DNA of 64,000 nucleotides from Salinarimonas ramus (lineage in GTDB: Bacteria; Pseudomonadota; Alphaproteobacteria; Rhizobiales; Beijerinckiaceae), in the NCBI RefSeq assembly GCF_014645695.1, contig NZ_BMMF01000010.1:159892-223891 (forward strand). The letters are read 5' to 3'. Shown in pieces: positions 9,601 through 16,685 of this stretch; position 1 is the stretch's first letter; every line of letters starts with the position of its first letter. Made by a program: the position numbers and the translations under genes. The notes under the pieces were generated by a model. The model saw nothing but the letters and a program-made list of their open reading frames with translations, was not told the DNA's origin and did no database searches.

Positions 9601-10097
9601 GCGGCGATGAAGGCGTGATCGGACTGGTGCGCTACCGTCGAGGACGAGGCGCCGTGATCGTCGCCCGCCACCGCCACGACACCGCCGAGCGCGCTCGTGC
9701 CGGCCATGTTGGCGTGCTTGAGCGCGTCGCCCGAGCGATCGACGCCGGGCCCCTTGCCGTACCAGAGGCCGAAGACGCCATCGACCCGCCGCGTCTGGTT
9801 CAACGCCGCGAGCTGCGTGCCCCAGACCGCCGTCGCCGCGAGGTCCTCGTTGAGCCCGGGCTGGGCGAGGACGTCGTGCGCGGCGAGGTGGGCGTGTGCC
9901 TCCGCCAGATGCTTGTCGAAGGTGCCGAGCGGCGAGCCGCGATAGCCGGAGACGTATCCCGCCGTGGTGAGCCCGGCCGCACGGTCGCGCCGCGCCTGGT
10001 CGATCGGCAGCCGTGCGAGCGCCTGCACGCCGGTGAGGTAGACCCGGCCGTGCGTTCCCCCGTAGCGCGCCTCGTTCAGATCCTCGGGTGTCGTCAT
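6615..10097 (-). CDS. Indolepyruvate ferredoxin oxidoreductase, fused alpha/beta/gamma form
   Basis: The frame is open to 11750, but the protein starts at ATG 10097 (MTTPEDLNEARYGG), overlapping the dctM stop (ATGA); it has 1160 residues. In order it shows an N-terminal pyruvate:ferredoxin-oxidoreductase-type domain, a cysteine motif FCAGCPHN near residue 427 followed by the TPP-binding region (GIGCHGMATW, NMGDGTYAHSG), a ferredoxin-like cluster site CEGCGDCSAKSGC near 630 with extra cysteines (SCNVDTSCLKGFCPS), and a gamma domain (GIGGTGIVTTAQVL) near 720. Homologues decarboxylate aryl-2-oxoacids such as indolepyruvate and phenylpyruvate to arylacetyl-CoA. The fused form is the one described in aerobic proteobacteria. 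Here it is translationally coupled to a TRAP permease and to tetR, pointing to catabolism of an imported aromatic acid. Confidence 0.9.
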   Translation of the reverse strand: MTTPEDLNEARYGGTHGRVYLTGVQALARLPIDQARRDRAAGLTTAGYVSGYRGSPLGTFDKHLAEAHAHLAAHDVLAQPGLNEDLAATAVWGTQLAALNQTRRVDGVFGLWYGKGPGVDRSGDALKHANMAGTSALGGVVAVAGDDHGASSSTVAHQSDHAFIAAQIPILAPGSVREILEYGLLGFSMSRFTGLWVGMKATTEVVEGASAFEIAPERPAIHLPEGFEAPPGGLHVRWPDNPPAAERRLAARMEALRAFADANRGLDRVLIESPRPRLGIVASGKAAHDVRAALALLGLDETEAAARGLSLLKPGLIWPLAAGRMRNFSRGLETLLVVEEKRPVVEDQLARILIGTDAPPRLLGKTDEAGRPLVPSVGLLDPAHLAAILAERLLAIDPSDTAVAQARDALRAREASRPAPAPPGRAPYFCAGCPHNVSTRVPEGSNAMAGIGCHGMATWVPDRAIVSMTHMGGEGMHWVGQAPFVTEAHRFQNMGDGTYAHSGSLNVRAAVAAGVTLTFKILFNDAVAMTGGQRVEGALTVDAIARQALADGVSAVAVVADDPSRHRGRLPAGVTLDHRDALDGVQRRLREMSGVTVLIYDQVCATEKRRRRKRGTAPAAERRVIINERVCEGCGDCSAKSGCIAITPVETDFGRKRRIDQSSCNVDTSCLKGFCPSFVTLEGARPRRRAGAPEALARLADIPLPEPDLADGTRAHTLVLPGIGGTGIVTTAQVLANAADRAGLCVSALDMAGLAQKNGAVVSYLRIGGSDVDAPAKPAPGCADLVLAADLVVAAAPAIRDLVGRGRTRVRANADVAPSLAFVFDGALDLSGRSERAALRDAAGAEALATIPAERLARAAFGDTIAANMILAGFAWQQGLVPIPLPAIDAAIAANGVAIEANRAAFALGRRYAVAPEAVAGAFEAQVSLEETAPAESAGALIERYARELETYQSGRYAQRYRRALADLSTAEARVAPESDALVATAARALYKLMAYKDEYEVARLQVDPAFVRRIAEEFDGVTRIVHHLAPPGLTGRDPVTGEPRKRAFGPWIRPVLHGLAAARRLRGTPLDPFGWNAERREERALVRDYEELLSTLSMRLTPDNHDRACALAGLALEIRGYGPVKARAVARYREALASGLRSLDAPAAPTRAPLTEAAR

Positions 10098-11416
10098 CGC
10101 AGCAATCCGGGCAGCCAAAGCGCGATCGCGGGGAAGGCGAACAGGAGCACGAGCCCGACGAGCTCGAGCCCGAGATACGGCGCCATGCCCACCACGATGT
10201 CGCGCATCCCCACGCCTTTGGGCGCCACCGACTGCATGATGTAGAGGAGGAGCCCGAAGGGCGGCGTGATCAGGCCGATCTCGAGGGCGACGAGCATCAT
10301 CACGCCGAACCAGATCGGGTCGATGCCCGCCTGGTTCACGAGCGGCATGAAGAAGGGCAGCGTGATCAGCATGATGCTGACCTGGTCCATCAGCGTGCCC
10401 AGAAGGAGCGCAAGCAGCAGCATCGCGGCCACCAGCACCAGCGGCTCGAGGCCGATCTCGGTGACGATGCCGATGAGCTGCCGGCTCGCGCCGGAGAACG
10501 ACAGGATCTGCGAGAAGGTGATCGAGCCCGAGATGATGATCAGGATCAGCGCCGAGGTCTTCGCCGTGCCCAGAAGCGCCGCGCGCAGCGCCGCCCAGTC
10601 GAGCGAGCGATAGGCGGCCGCGGCGACGAGCGTCGCGATCGAGCCGAGCGCGGCGCTCTCGGTGGGCGTCGCGATGCCGGCGAGGATCGAGCCGACGACG
10701 ACGACGACGATTCCCATCAGCGGCAGGACATAGATCAGGAACGGCTTCACCCGGGTGCGGAACGGCAGGCGCTCCACGGGGTCCGGCGGCGCGAGCCCCG
10801 GGCGCAGGCGCGAAGCGACGATGATGAAGGCGAAATACAGCGCCGCCAGCATCAGGCCCGGCAGGATGCCGCCCATGAGCAGGCCCGAGATCGAGATCCC
10901 CGCGAGCGAGCCGAACAGCACCGCGAGCGCGGAGGGCGGGATCAGCATGGCGATGCCGCCCACGGCCAGCACCGGGCCGATGGAGAGGACCGGGTGATAG
11001 CCCATCCGGAGCATGTCCGGCAGGAGCACGCGCCCGAGCACCGCGGTGTTGGCGATGGTCGAGCCCGACAGGGAGGCGAAGACCGCACCGCTCGTCACCG
11101 CCACGAGCGAAAGGCGCCCCGGCACGCCGACGATCAGCTTCTCGATCGCCGCGATGGCGCGGGTGGCGAGGCCCGTGTGCAGCAGGAGCTCGCCCATCAG
11201 GATGAAGAGCGGGATCGGCACGAGGGCGAACGAGCCCACGGCCTCCGTCGCGTTGAGCGCGAGCAGCTTGAGCCCCGCCTCGCCGCCCAGGATGAACCAG
11301 GCGCCGGCGAGGTTGATGGCGAGGAAGGCGAAGGCGACGGGGACGCCGAGCCCCATCAGGAGCACGAGGCCGCCGCCCATGAGCCCGAGCACGATCTCCC
11401 AGGACAGACCGCTCAC
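10094..11416 (-). CDS. dctM: TRAP transporter large permease, DctM type (first set)
   Basis: A GTG at 11416, overlapping the dctQ stop (GTGA), starts a 440-residue protein; the open frame beyond it to 11743 is antisense noise across dctQ. About twelve hydrophobic segments are visible, with typical DctM pieces: LMGLGVPVAFAFLAINLAG, PLFILMGELLLHTGLA, SGSTIANTAVLGRVLLPDM, GILPGLMLAALYFAF and GLITPPFGLLLYIMQSVAPK. DctM carries the transport path in Na+-driven TRAP systems. Its stop overlaps the start of the indolepyruvate oxidoreductase gene, so transport and enzyme are produced together. Confidence 0.92.
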   Translation of the reverse strand: MSGLSWEIVLGLMGGGLVLLMGLGVPVAFAFLAINLAGAWFILGGEAGLKLLALNATEAVGSFALVPIPLFILMGELLLHTGLATRAIAAIEKLIVGVPGRLSLVAVTSGAVFASLSGSTIANTAVLGRVLLPDMLRMGYHPVLSIGPVLAVGGIAMLIPPSALAVLFGSLAGISISGLLMGGILPGLMLAALYFAFIIVASRLRPGLAPPDPVERLPFRTRVKPFLIYVLPLMGIVVVVVGSILAGIATPTESAALGSIATLVAAAAYRSLDWAALRAALLGTAKTSALILIIISGSITFSQILSFSGASRQLIGIVTEIGLEPLVLVAAMLLLALLLGTLMDQVSIMLITLPFFMPLVNQAGIDPIWFGVMMLVALEIGLITPPFGLLLYIMQSVAPKGVGMRDIVVGMAPYLGLELVGLVLLFAFPAIALWLPGLLR

Positions 11417-11943
11417 AGCACGGCCTCCCCGAACTCTTCCTCCTGCGCCACCGGCCGCCCGGCGAGGCGGCGGGCGAGTCGCGCGACGAATTCGAGACCG
11501 AGCAGGGTCGTCCCCACCGGGAGGATCGCCAGGATCCACCATTGCGGGATGACGAGATACTTGAACAGCAGCGACCCGCGCGCGAACGCCTCGAAGGCCG
11601 CGCTCGCGGCGTACCAGGCGAGGACGAAGCACACGAGCGCCGAGAGCGCGTTGGCGAAGAGCAGCATCCAGTGGCGTGCGCGCGGGGAGACCGAGCGCAG
11701 CACCACGTCGACGCGGATGTGGTCCGAATGGCGCAGCACCCACGGCGCACCGAGGAAGCCCACGACGAGGAGGCCGTACTCGCTGACCTCGAGCGTCCAG
11801 CCGAAGGCCGGCAGCCCGAGCGCGCGCACGACCACCTCGGCGCTGATGGCGAGCGCCATGAAGGCGATGACGATTCCGGACAGGAGCCCGAACGCCTCGA
11901 TCAGGAGCCCGACCGCGCGGTCGAGCAGGCGCACAGCCGCCAT
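11413..11943 (-). CDS. dctQ: TRAP transporter small permease, DctQ type (first set)
   Basis: A 176-residue membrane protein with four hydrophobic segments: around residues 12-35, 45-70, 88-110 and 130-155. The conserved region EVSEYGLLVVGFLGAPWVLR with the following HSDHIRVDVV is characteristic of DctQ. It lies 37 nt after dctP and overlaps dctM by 4 nt. DctQ pairs with DctM to make the membrane complex served by the periplasmic DctP protein. Confidence 0.9.
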   Translation of the reverse strand: MAAVRLLDRAVGLLIEAFGLLSGIVIAFMALAISAEVVVRALGLPAFGWTLEVSEYGLLVVGFLGAPWVLRHSDHIRVDVVLRSVSPRARHWMLLFANALSALVCFVLAWYAASAAFEAFARGSLLFKYLVIPQWWILAILPVGTTLLGLEFVARLARRLAGRPVAQEEEFGEAVL

Positions 11944-11980
11944 CGTCCCCGTTCCTCGTTACGCTTCGCGCGGGCCGACC

Positions 11981-12946
11981 TCAGCGATAGGTCAGCTCCT
12001 TGATGCGCTCGCCGTATTGCGGCGAGTTCTGGATCACCACGGCCCAGCCGGCGTCGTCCGCGGTCTGCACCATCTTGGCGTTCTCCTCCTCGGAGAAGGT
12101 GATCACCTCGATGCCGGCCTCGTCCTGGAGCGCGCGCTGGGCGGCGTCGACCTCGTTGCGGTAGTCGATGAACCAGGCCTCGGTCTCGATCATCGCCTCG
12201 GTGAGCGCCGCCTGCTGCTCGGGGGTGAGCCCGTTCCAGCTGTTCTCGTTCATGATCACGCTGATCTCGGCGTTGTAGAAGCCGGGCTCGACGCGATGCT
12301 CCGTCACCTCGAGGAGGCCCAGATCGCCGATGCCCCAGAGCGGCCAGGCGTAGCCCTCGATGACGCCGCCCTCCATGGCCGGATAGACCTCGGAGCCCTG
12401 CATCTGCACGACGTTGGCGCCCAGAGCCTCGAGGAAGGGCCGGTAGAGCGGCGTGCCGCGCATGTTCCAGCCGGAGAGATCGGTCGATTCGAGGGGCTTG
12501 GACGAATAGAGGTGGTACTGGATGCCGTCGCCGAGCTTGCCCAGGAAGACCGCGCCCATGCGCTCGCGATGGATCTCGTCGAGGAGCTCCATGGCGCCGT
12601 TCTCGCGCAGCTCCTGGACGGGGATGTTGAAGAGCTTGTTGGCGTCCGATTCCGGCACGAGCGCCGTGTAGAACGCCCCCGAGATGTAGGCCATGTCGAC
12701 GACGCCGCCCTGCACGGCGTTGCCGAGCTGGAAGGGGCTCACCGAGGACGGGTCGGCCACGAGCTCGAGGGTGAGGCCCACGTCCTTGGCGTTGACCGTC
12801 TCGATGAGGTGAGCGAGCGGCCCGTGCCAGACGCCCTGCGGCGCCAGGAAGGTGCCGACCCGCAGGGTCTTGTCCTGCGCGGCGGCGGGGGCGGCTGCGG
12901 TCAGCGCCGCCAGCGCGGCCGCGACGAGGAGCGAGCGAGCGTGCAT
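11981..12946 (-). CDS. dctP: TRAP transporter substrate-binding protein, DctP type (first set)
   Basis: 321 residues from the ATG at 12946, which follows AAGGGA by about seven bases. A signal peptide occupies residues 1-23 (AALAALTAAAPAAAQ, cleavage after AAA-Q). The mature part begins KTLRVGTFLAPQGVWHGPL and contains DctP-like blocks such as LGNAVQGGVVDMAYISGAFY and VIEGYAWPLWGIGDL. The usual conserved arginine that anchors a carboxylate is probably in GWNMRGTPLYRPF. The ligand is inferred from the operon to be an organic, perhaps aromatic, acid. Sits between the acyl-CoA ligase gene (35 nt upstream) and dctQ. Confidence 0.88.
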   Translation of the reverse strand: MHARSLLVAAALAALTAAAPAAAQDKTLRVGTFLAPQGVWHGPLAHLIETVNAKDVGLTLELVADPSSVSPFQLGNAVQGGVVDMAYISGAFYTALVPESDANKLFNIPVQELRENGAMELLDEIHRERMGAVFLGKLGDGIQYHLYSSKPLESTDLSGWNMRGTPLYRPFLEALGANVVQMQGSEVYPAMEGGVIEGYAWPLWGIGDLGLLEVTEHRVEPGFYNAEISVIMNENSWNGLTPEQQAALTEAMIETEAWFIDYRNEVDAAQRALQDEAGIEVITFSEEENAKMVQTADDAGWAVVIQNSPQYGERIKELTYR

Positions 12947-12981
12947 TCTCTGGTCCCTTTCTTCTTTCCACACCCTGGAGA

Positions 12982-14502
12982 TCACGAGGCGCGGCGCGAG
13001 GCGGCCGCGGCCTTGAGGGCCGCCTTGTCGATCTTGCCGATGGCGGTCTTCGGAATGGCCGGCACGAGCATCAGCTCGGCCGGGAGCTTGTAGCGCACGA
13101 GGCGCTCGGCGAGATGCGCCTCGAGCGAGGCCACGTCCGTCCCCTGCGCGACCACGCAGGCGTGGATCACCTCGCCCTTGCGCGCGTCGGGCACCGCGTA
13201 GGCCGCAGCCTCCGCCACCGCGGGATGGGTGAGGAGCGCCTCCTCGATCTCGCGAGGATAGACGTTGAAGCCCGAGACGATCGCCATGTCCTTCTTGCGA
13301 TCGCGGATCTCGAGCGTGCCGTCGGGCCGAAAGGCGCCGATGTCGCCGGTGTGGAGCCAGCCGTCGCGCAGCGCCTCGGCGGTCTCCTCGGGGCGGTTGC
13401 GATAGCCGCGCATGACCTGCGGGCCGCGTGCACGGATCTCGCCCGCCTCGCCCCGGGGCAGAGGCCCCTCCCCCGTCGCGGGATCGACGATCTCGATCTC
13501 GGTGAGCGGCAGCGGCACGCCGACCGAGCCCGCGACGTGCGGCCCCGCGCGCGGATTCGCGGCGAGGACCGGACCGGCCTCCGTCTGCCCGTAGCCCTCG
13601 CAGAGCGAGGCGCCGGTGAGCTCCATCCAGCGCCGCAACGTCGCCTCCGGCAGCGCGGAGGCGCCGGAGAAGCACAGAGCCAGCGTCGAGAAGTCGGTGC
13701 GCGTCACCCGCGGGCAGGCGAGAAGCCCGTGGTAGATCGTCGGACTGCCACCGAAGAACGTGACGCGCTCCGCCTCGATCATGGCGAGCGCGGCCTCCGG
13801 CGAATAGCGCGGCAGGAGCACCATGGTGCCGCGCGAATAGAGCGCGAGCATGAGGCCCATCGCCATGGCGTAGGCGTGGTAGAGCGGCGTGATGACGAGC
13901 GCGCGCTCCTCGTCCGGCGTCGTCGACACGATCGCCTCGCGCTGCGAAACGTTGATGGCGAGCGCGCGGTGCGTGAGGTCGACGCCCTTGGGTACGCCCG
14001 TGGTCCCGCCGGTATATTGCAGGAGGCCGAGCGCGTCGGGATCGGGCATGACGAGCGCCGCAGGGTCGCCCGCGATCTCGACGAGCCGGCGTGCGCCGGG
14101 GCCGACGGCGAGCGGCGCGGGCAGGCCGAGCTCGGCGCAGAGCGGCGCGATCCGCTCCGCGACGTCGGGTGCGGCGAGGACGAGGCGCGGCGCGGCGTCG
14201 GCGAGCACGGGGCGCAGCTCGTGGACGGTGTAGGCGGGGTTGAGCGGCGCCACCTGCGCCCCCGCCGCGAAGGCGGCGAGGAGGGCGACGGGGAAGTCCA
14301 CCGAGTTCGGCATCAGGATCGCCACGCGCTCGCCCGCGACGCCCTGCTCGCTCAGCTCGCGGGCGAAGCCCTCCACCGCCGCCGCGTAGCGCGCGTAGGG
14401 CACGCGCTCGGAGCCGCAGACCATCGCCTCCCGCTCGGGCGCGGCCGCGAAGGCGGCGGCCAGCATGTGGACGACGGTGTCGTGGACCTGCGGGAGGGTC
14501 AT
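12982..14502 (-). CDS. AMP-forming acyl-CoA synthetase (class I adenylate-forming)
   Basis: 506 residues from ATG 14502, overlapping the thiolase stop (ATGA). Adenylate-forming motifs are complete: the P-loop-like LLQYTGGTTGVPKGV near residue 165, GYGQTEAGP near 300, the hinge region DGWLHTGDIGAFRPDG followed by IRDRKKDMAIVSGFNVYP, and the C-terminal catalytic lysine in PKTAIGKIDKAAL. Such enzymes activate a carboxylic acid with ATP and CoA. Here it would activate the acid brought in by the downstream TRAP system. Chain or ring specificity cannot be read from sequence. Similarity is to the long-chain fatty acid and 4-coumarate ligase branch. Confidence 0.88.
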   Translation of the reverse strand: MTLPQVHDTVVHMLAAAFAAAPEREAMVCGSERVPYARYAAAVEGFARELSEQGVAGERVAILMPNSVDFPVALLAAFAAGAQVAPLNPAYTVHELRPVLADAAPRLVLAAPDVAERIAPLCAELGLPAPLAVGPGARRLVEIAGDPAALVMPDPDALGLLQYTGGTTGVPKGVDLTHRALAINVSQREAIVSTTPDEERALVITPLYHAYAMAMGLMLALYSRGTMVLLPRYSPEAALAMIEAERVTFFGGSPTIYHGLLACPRVTRTDFSTLALCFSGASALPEATLRRWMELTGASLCEGYGQTEAGPVLAANPRAGPHVAGSVGVPLPLTEIEIVDPATGEGPLPRGEAGEIRARGPQVMRGYRNRPEETAEALRDGWLHTGDIGAFRPDGTLEIRDRKKDMAIVSGFNVYPREIEEALLTHPAVAEAAAYAVPDARKGEVIHACVVAQGTDVASLEAHLAERLVRYKLPAELMLVPAIPKTAIGKIDKAALKAAAASRRAS

Positions 14503-15713
14503 GCCCGGCCGTCCTCCACACGCAGCACGAGCGCCATCGCGCTGTCGCCGGCGGCGCACCCCTGGAACAGGCCCATGCCCCCTCCCCGCGCGACGAGCTC
14601 CTCGATCAGCTCGATCACGCCGCGCAGCGCCGTGGGCGCCTGGGGATGACCGTAGATCAGGGAGCAGCCGAAATTGTTCATCCGCCGCCAGTCTATGCCG
14701 AAAGCCCGCGCGAAGGCGAGATCGTTTATCGCGAACGGGTTGTGCGACTTGACGGCGTCGATCGCCTCGATGCCGATCCCCGCCGCGGCGAGCGCCCGGC
14801 GCGTCGCCTCGATGGGCGCGGCGGGCATGTAGCCCTTCTCCTCGCGGGACTGGCCGAAGGCGACGGGCGTGATGGAGATCTCCGGGCGGGCGGACAGGTC
14901 GCGCGCCCGCTCGACGCTCGTGACGATCATGCCGGCGTTGCCGTCGGCGGGATGGGTCTGCGCGGCGAGGGTCACCGTGCCGCCCTCGCGCACCGGCGCG
15001 AGGCGCGCGAGCTTCTCGGGGCTCGTCGGGTAGATGCCGACATCGCCCTCGATCGTCTCGGCGACGCCGGCGAATCGGCGGTCGGGGACGGGGAAGGGCA
15101 GCAGCATGTAGCGGCGCTGAAAGGCGCGGTCCTCGGCGAGGGCAGCCTCGTACTGCGCGGCGCGGGCGAGGACGACCTCGTGCTGCTCCTCGAGCGTCGC
15201 GCCGATGCGCCGGGCGACGTTCTCCGCCGTATCGACCATGGCGCAGCCGGCGAAGGGATCGCGCTCGAAATTGTCGAGCACCCAATGCTCGTGGCGCCCG
15301 GCGCCGCCGGGCGCGCGCGCATCCGGATAGATCAGGTGCGGGCCGTTCGACACGCGGTCCGCCGCGACCGCGAGGACGCAGCCGGCGCGGCCGCTCGAGA
15401 CCTCGTCGGCGGCGGAGGCGACGATACGCACGCCCGTGGCGCAGGCCTGGGCGATGGTCGGGCCGGCGACGCGCTCGGCGCCCATCATGCCCGCGAGCCA
15501 GGGCATGCCGTAGAAGGCGCCCTGCTGAGGCACGCTGGTGCCCAGCACGCCGTGGTCGATGGCGTCGAGCGGGATGCCGCGCGCGGCGAGCGCCTCGCGG
15601 GCGGTGAACGCGGCGAGCCGGATCGCGTGCCTGTCGGCGAGCGCGCCCTGCCATTTCACGAACGGGCTCGACCAATAGCCGCCATACGGGATCGCGACGG
15701 GGGATGCTGCCAT
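14499..15713 (-). CDS. Thiolase-family acyl-CoA acetyltransferase
   Basis: Start set at ATG 15713 (MAASPVAIPYGGYWSS), six bases after GGAGG; the frame up to 15842 crosses the promoter region. 404 residues with the thiolase fold. The nucleophilic cysteine lies in PTIAQACATGVRIVASA (near residue 90), the C-terminal histidine in SLIYGHPQAPTALRG, and the second catalytic cysteine in GLFQGCAAGDSAMALVL. The block NNFGCSLIYGHPQ deviates from the usual GSGHPxGATG loop, suggesting a non-standard substrate. First gene of the long operon; with the divergent enoyl-CoA hydratase it would supply the last beta-oxidation step. Confidence 0.85.
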   Translation of the reverse strand: MAASPVAIPYGGYWSSPFVKWQGALADRHAIRLAAFTAREALAARGIPLDAIDHGVLGTSVPQQGAFYGMPWLAGMMGAERVAGPTIAQACATGVRIVASAADEVSSGRAGCVLAVAADRVSNGPHLIYPDARAPGGAGRHEHWVLDNFERDPFAGCAMVDTAENVARRIGATLEEQHEVVLARAAQYEAALAEDRAFQRRYMLLPFPVPDRRFAGVAETIEGDVGIYPTSPEKLARLAPVREGGTVTLAAQTHPADGNAGMIVTSVERARDLSARPEISITPVAFGQSREEKGYMPAAPIEATRRALAAAGIGIEAIDAVKSHNPFAINDLAFARAFGIDWRRMNNFGCSLIYGHPQAPTALRGVIELIEELVARGGGMGLFQGCAAGDSAMALVLRVEDGRA

Positions 15714-15808
15714 GCGCGCCTCCGGAACGCCGGAAGGATGGAGGCGGCTCACCACATGCGTCAAGAACCCCTCGCGCCGCACCTCCCGAGAAGGTCCGCC
15801 AATCACGC

Positions 15809-15825
15809 CTGTGCGCTTTGCACAG
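15809..15825. promoter_or_regulatory. Dyad CTGTGC-N5-GCACAG, candidate operator
   Basis: A perfect 6-bp inverted repeat with a 5-nt spacer, about 95 nt upstream of the thiolase ATG on the minus strand and just upstream of the -35 of the divergent hydratase promoter. The size suits a TetR-family dimer, and the operon's own last gene is a TetR. Assignment to that regulator is inference. Confidence 0.45.
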
Positions 15826-15835
15826 CCGGCTTTCA

Positions 15836-15874
15836 TTGACATGGCGGCGTGGGTGGCGATTATTTCACAGTGTG
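15836..15874 (+). promoter_or_regulatory. Candidate sigma-70 promoter of the enoyl-CoA hydratase gene with overlapping dyad
   Basis: TTGACA at 15836-15841 is followed after 16 nt by GATTAT at 15858-15863. Directly behind the -10 lies CACA-G-TGTG (15866-15874) with flanking T and A bases, a small dyad over the expected start point. A repressor bound here would block transcription. The promoter fit is good by eye; its activity is not shown. Confidence 0.5.
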
Positions 15875-15898
15875 TAAAGTTGACGGAGAGTGACCATC

Positions 15899-16681
15899 AT
15901 GCCCGTGCGTGCCGCCGCCATCGAGGTGCGAACCGAGGGCGTCGTCGGCATCGTGTCGCTCGCGCGTTCCGCGAAGCGAAACGCGATCGACGGGGCCATG
16001 ATCAGGCGCATCGGCGCCCTCTTCGAGGATCCGCCCGCGGAATGGCGCGCGGCCGTGCTGCAGGCGCAGGGCGAGCATTTCAGCGCGGGGCTCGACCTCG
16101 CGGAGCACCGCGCTCGCAGCCCCGAGGCGGTCATGGCGGTCTCGCGCCTGTGGCATCGCGCGACGCAGGCCGTCCGCGCGGGGCGCATCCCCGTCGTCGC
16201 GGCTCTGCAGGGGCACGTCATCGGCGCGGGGCTCGAGCTCGCAGCCGCCGCGCATCTGCGCATCGCCGATCCCGGCGCGCGCTTCAGCCTGCCGGAGGCG
16301 CGCCGGGGCATCTTCGTGGGCGGCGGCGCGTCCGTGCGCGTCGGCCGGCTGATCGGCGCGAGCCGCCTCACCGAGATGATGCTCACGGGCCGCGAGGTGG
16401 AAGCCGAGGAGGCTTTGCGCATCGGCCTCGTACACCGCCTGAGCGCGCCGGGCGCGAGCCTCGCCGACGCGCGGGCGCTGGCGGAGGACGTCGCCGGCAA
16501 CGCGCCGCTGTCGAACCAGATGATCATCGGCGCGCTCGAGGAGATCGCCGACATGCCCCAGGCGGCGGGCCTCTTCACGGAGGCGCTGGCGGCCTCCTAC
16601 GTCCAGACCGACGGCGAGGCGCAGGCGCGCATGGACGCGTTCCTCACCCGCAAGGACAGGAAGCCGCGCGACGCCGGCTGA
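15899..16681 (+). CDS. Enoyl-CoA hydratase/isomerase family protein
   Basis: The ATG at 15899 is preferred over GTG 15890, as it lies ten bases after GGAG. The 260-residue product has the crotonase oxyanion-hole blocks: LQAQGEHFSAGLDLAEHRAR near residue 60 and ALQGHVIGAGLELAAAAHLR near 105, then PEARRGIFVGGGASVRVGRL. The usual second catalytic glutamate position in this last block seems substituted (FVGGGA instead of PDGGG), so dehydratase activity is not guaranteed. Divergent from the thiolase operon; with thiolase and ligase it outlines a beta-oxidation set. It runs into the second TRAP dctM gene with only 4 nt between the stops. Confidence 0.85.
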   Translation: MPVRAAAIEVRTEGVVGIVSLARSAKRNAIDGAMIRRIGALFEDPPAEWRAAVLQAQGEHFSAGLDLAEHRARSPEAVMAVSRLWHRATQAVRAGRIPVVAALQGHVIGAGLELAAAAHLRIADPGARFSLPEARRGIFVGGGASVRVGRLIGASRLTEMMLTGREVEAEEALRIGLVHRLSAPGASLADARALAEDVAGNAPLSNQMIIGALEEIADMPQAAGLFTEALAASYVQTDGEAQARMDAFLTRKDRKPRDAG

Positions 16682-16685
16682 CGGC

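Noticed and set aside
10088..13093. Plus-strand open frame of 1001 codons
   Set aside because: It is antisense to the oxidoreductase, dctM, dctQ, dctP and ligase genes. Its product is Arg/Gly/Asp-rich without domains, a common artefact in GC-rich coding DNA.
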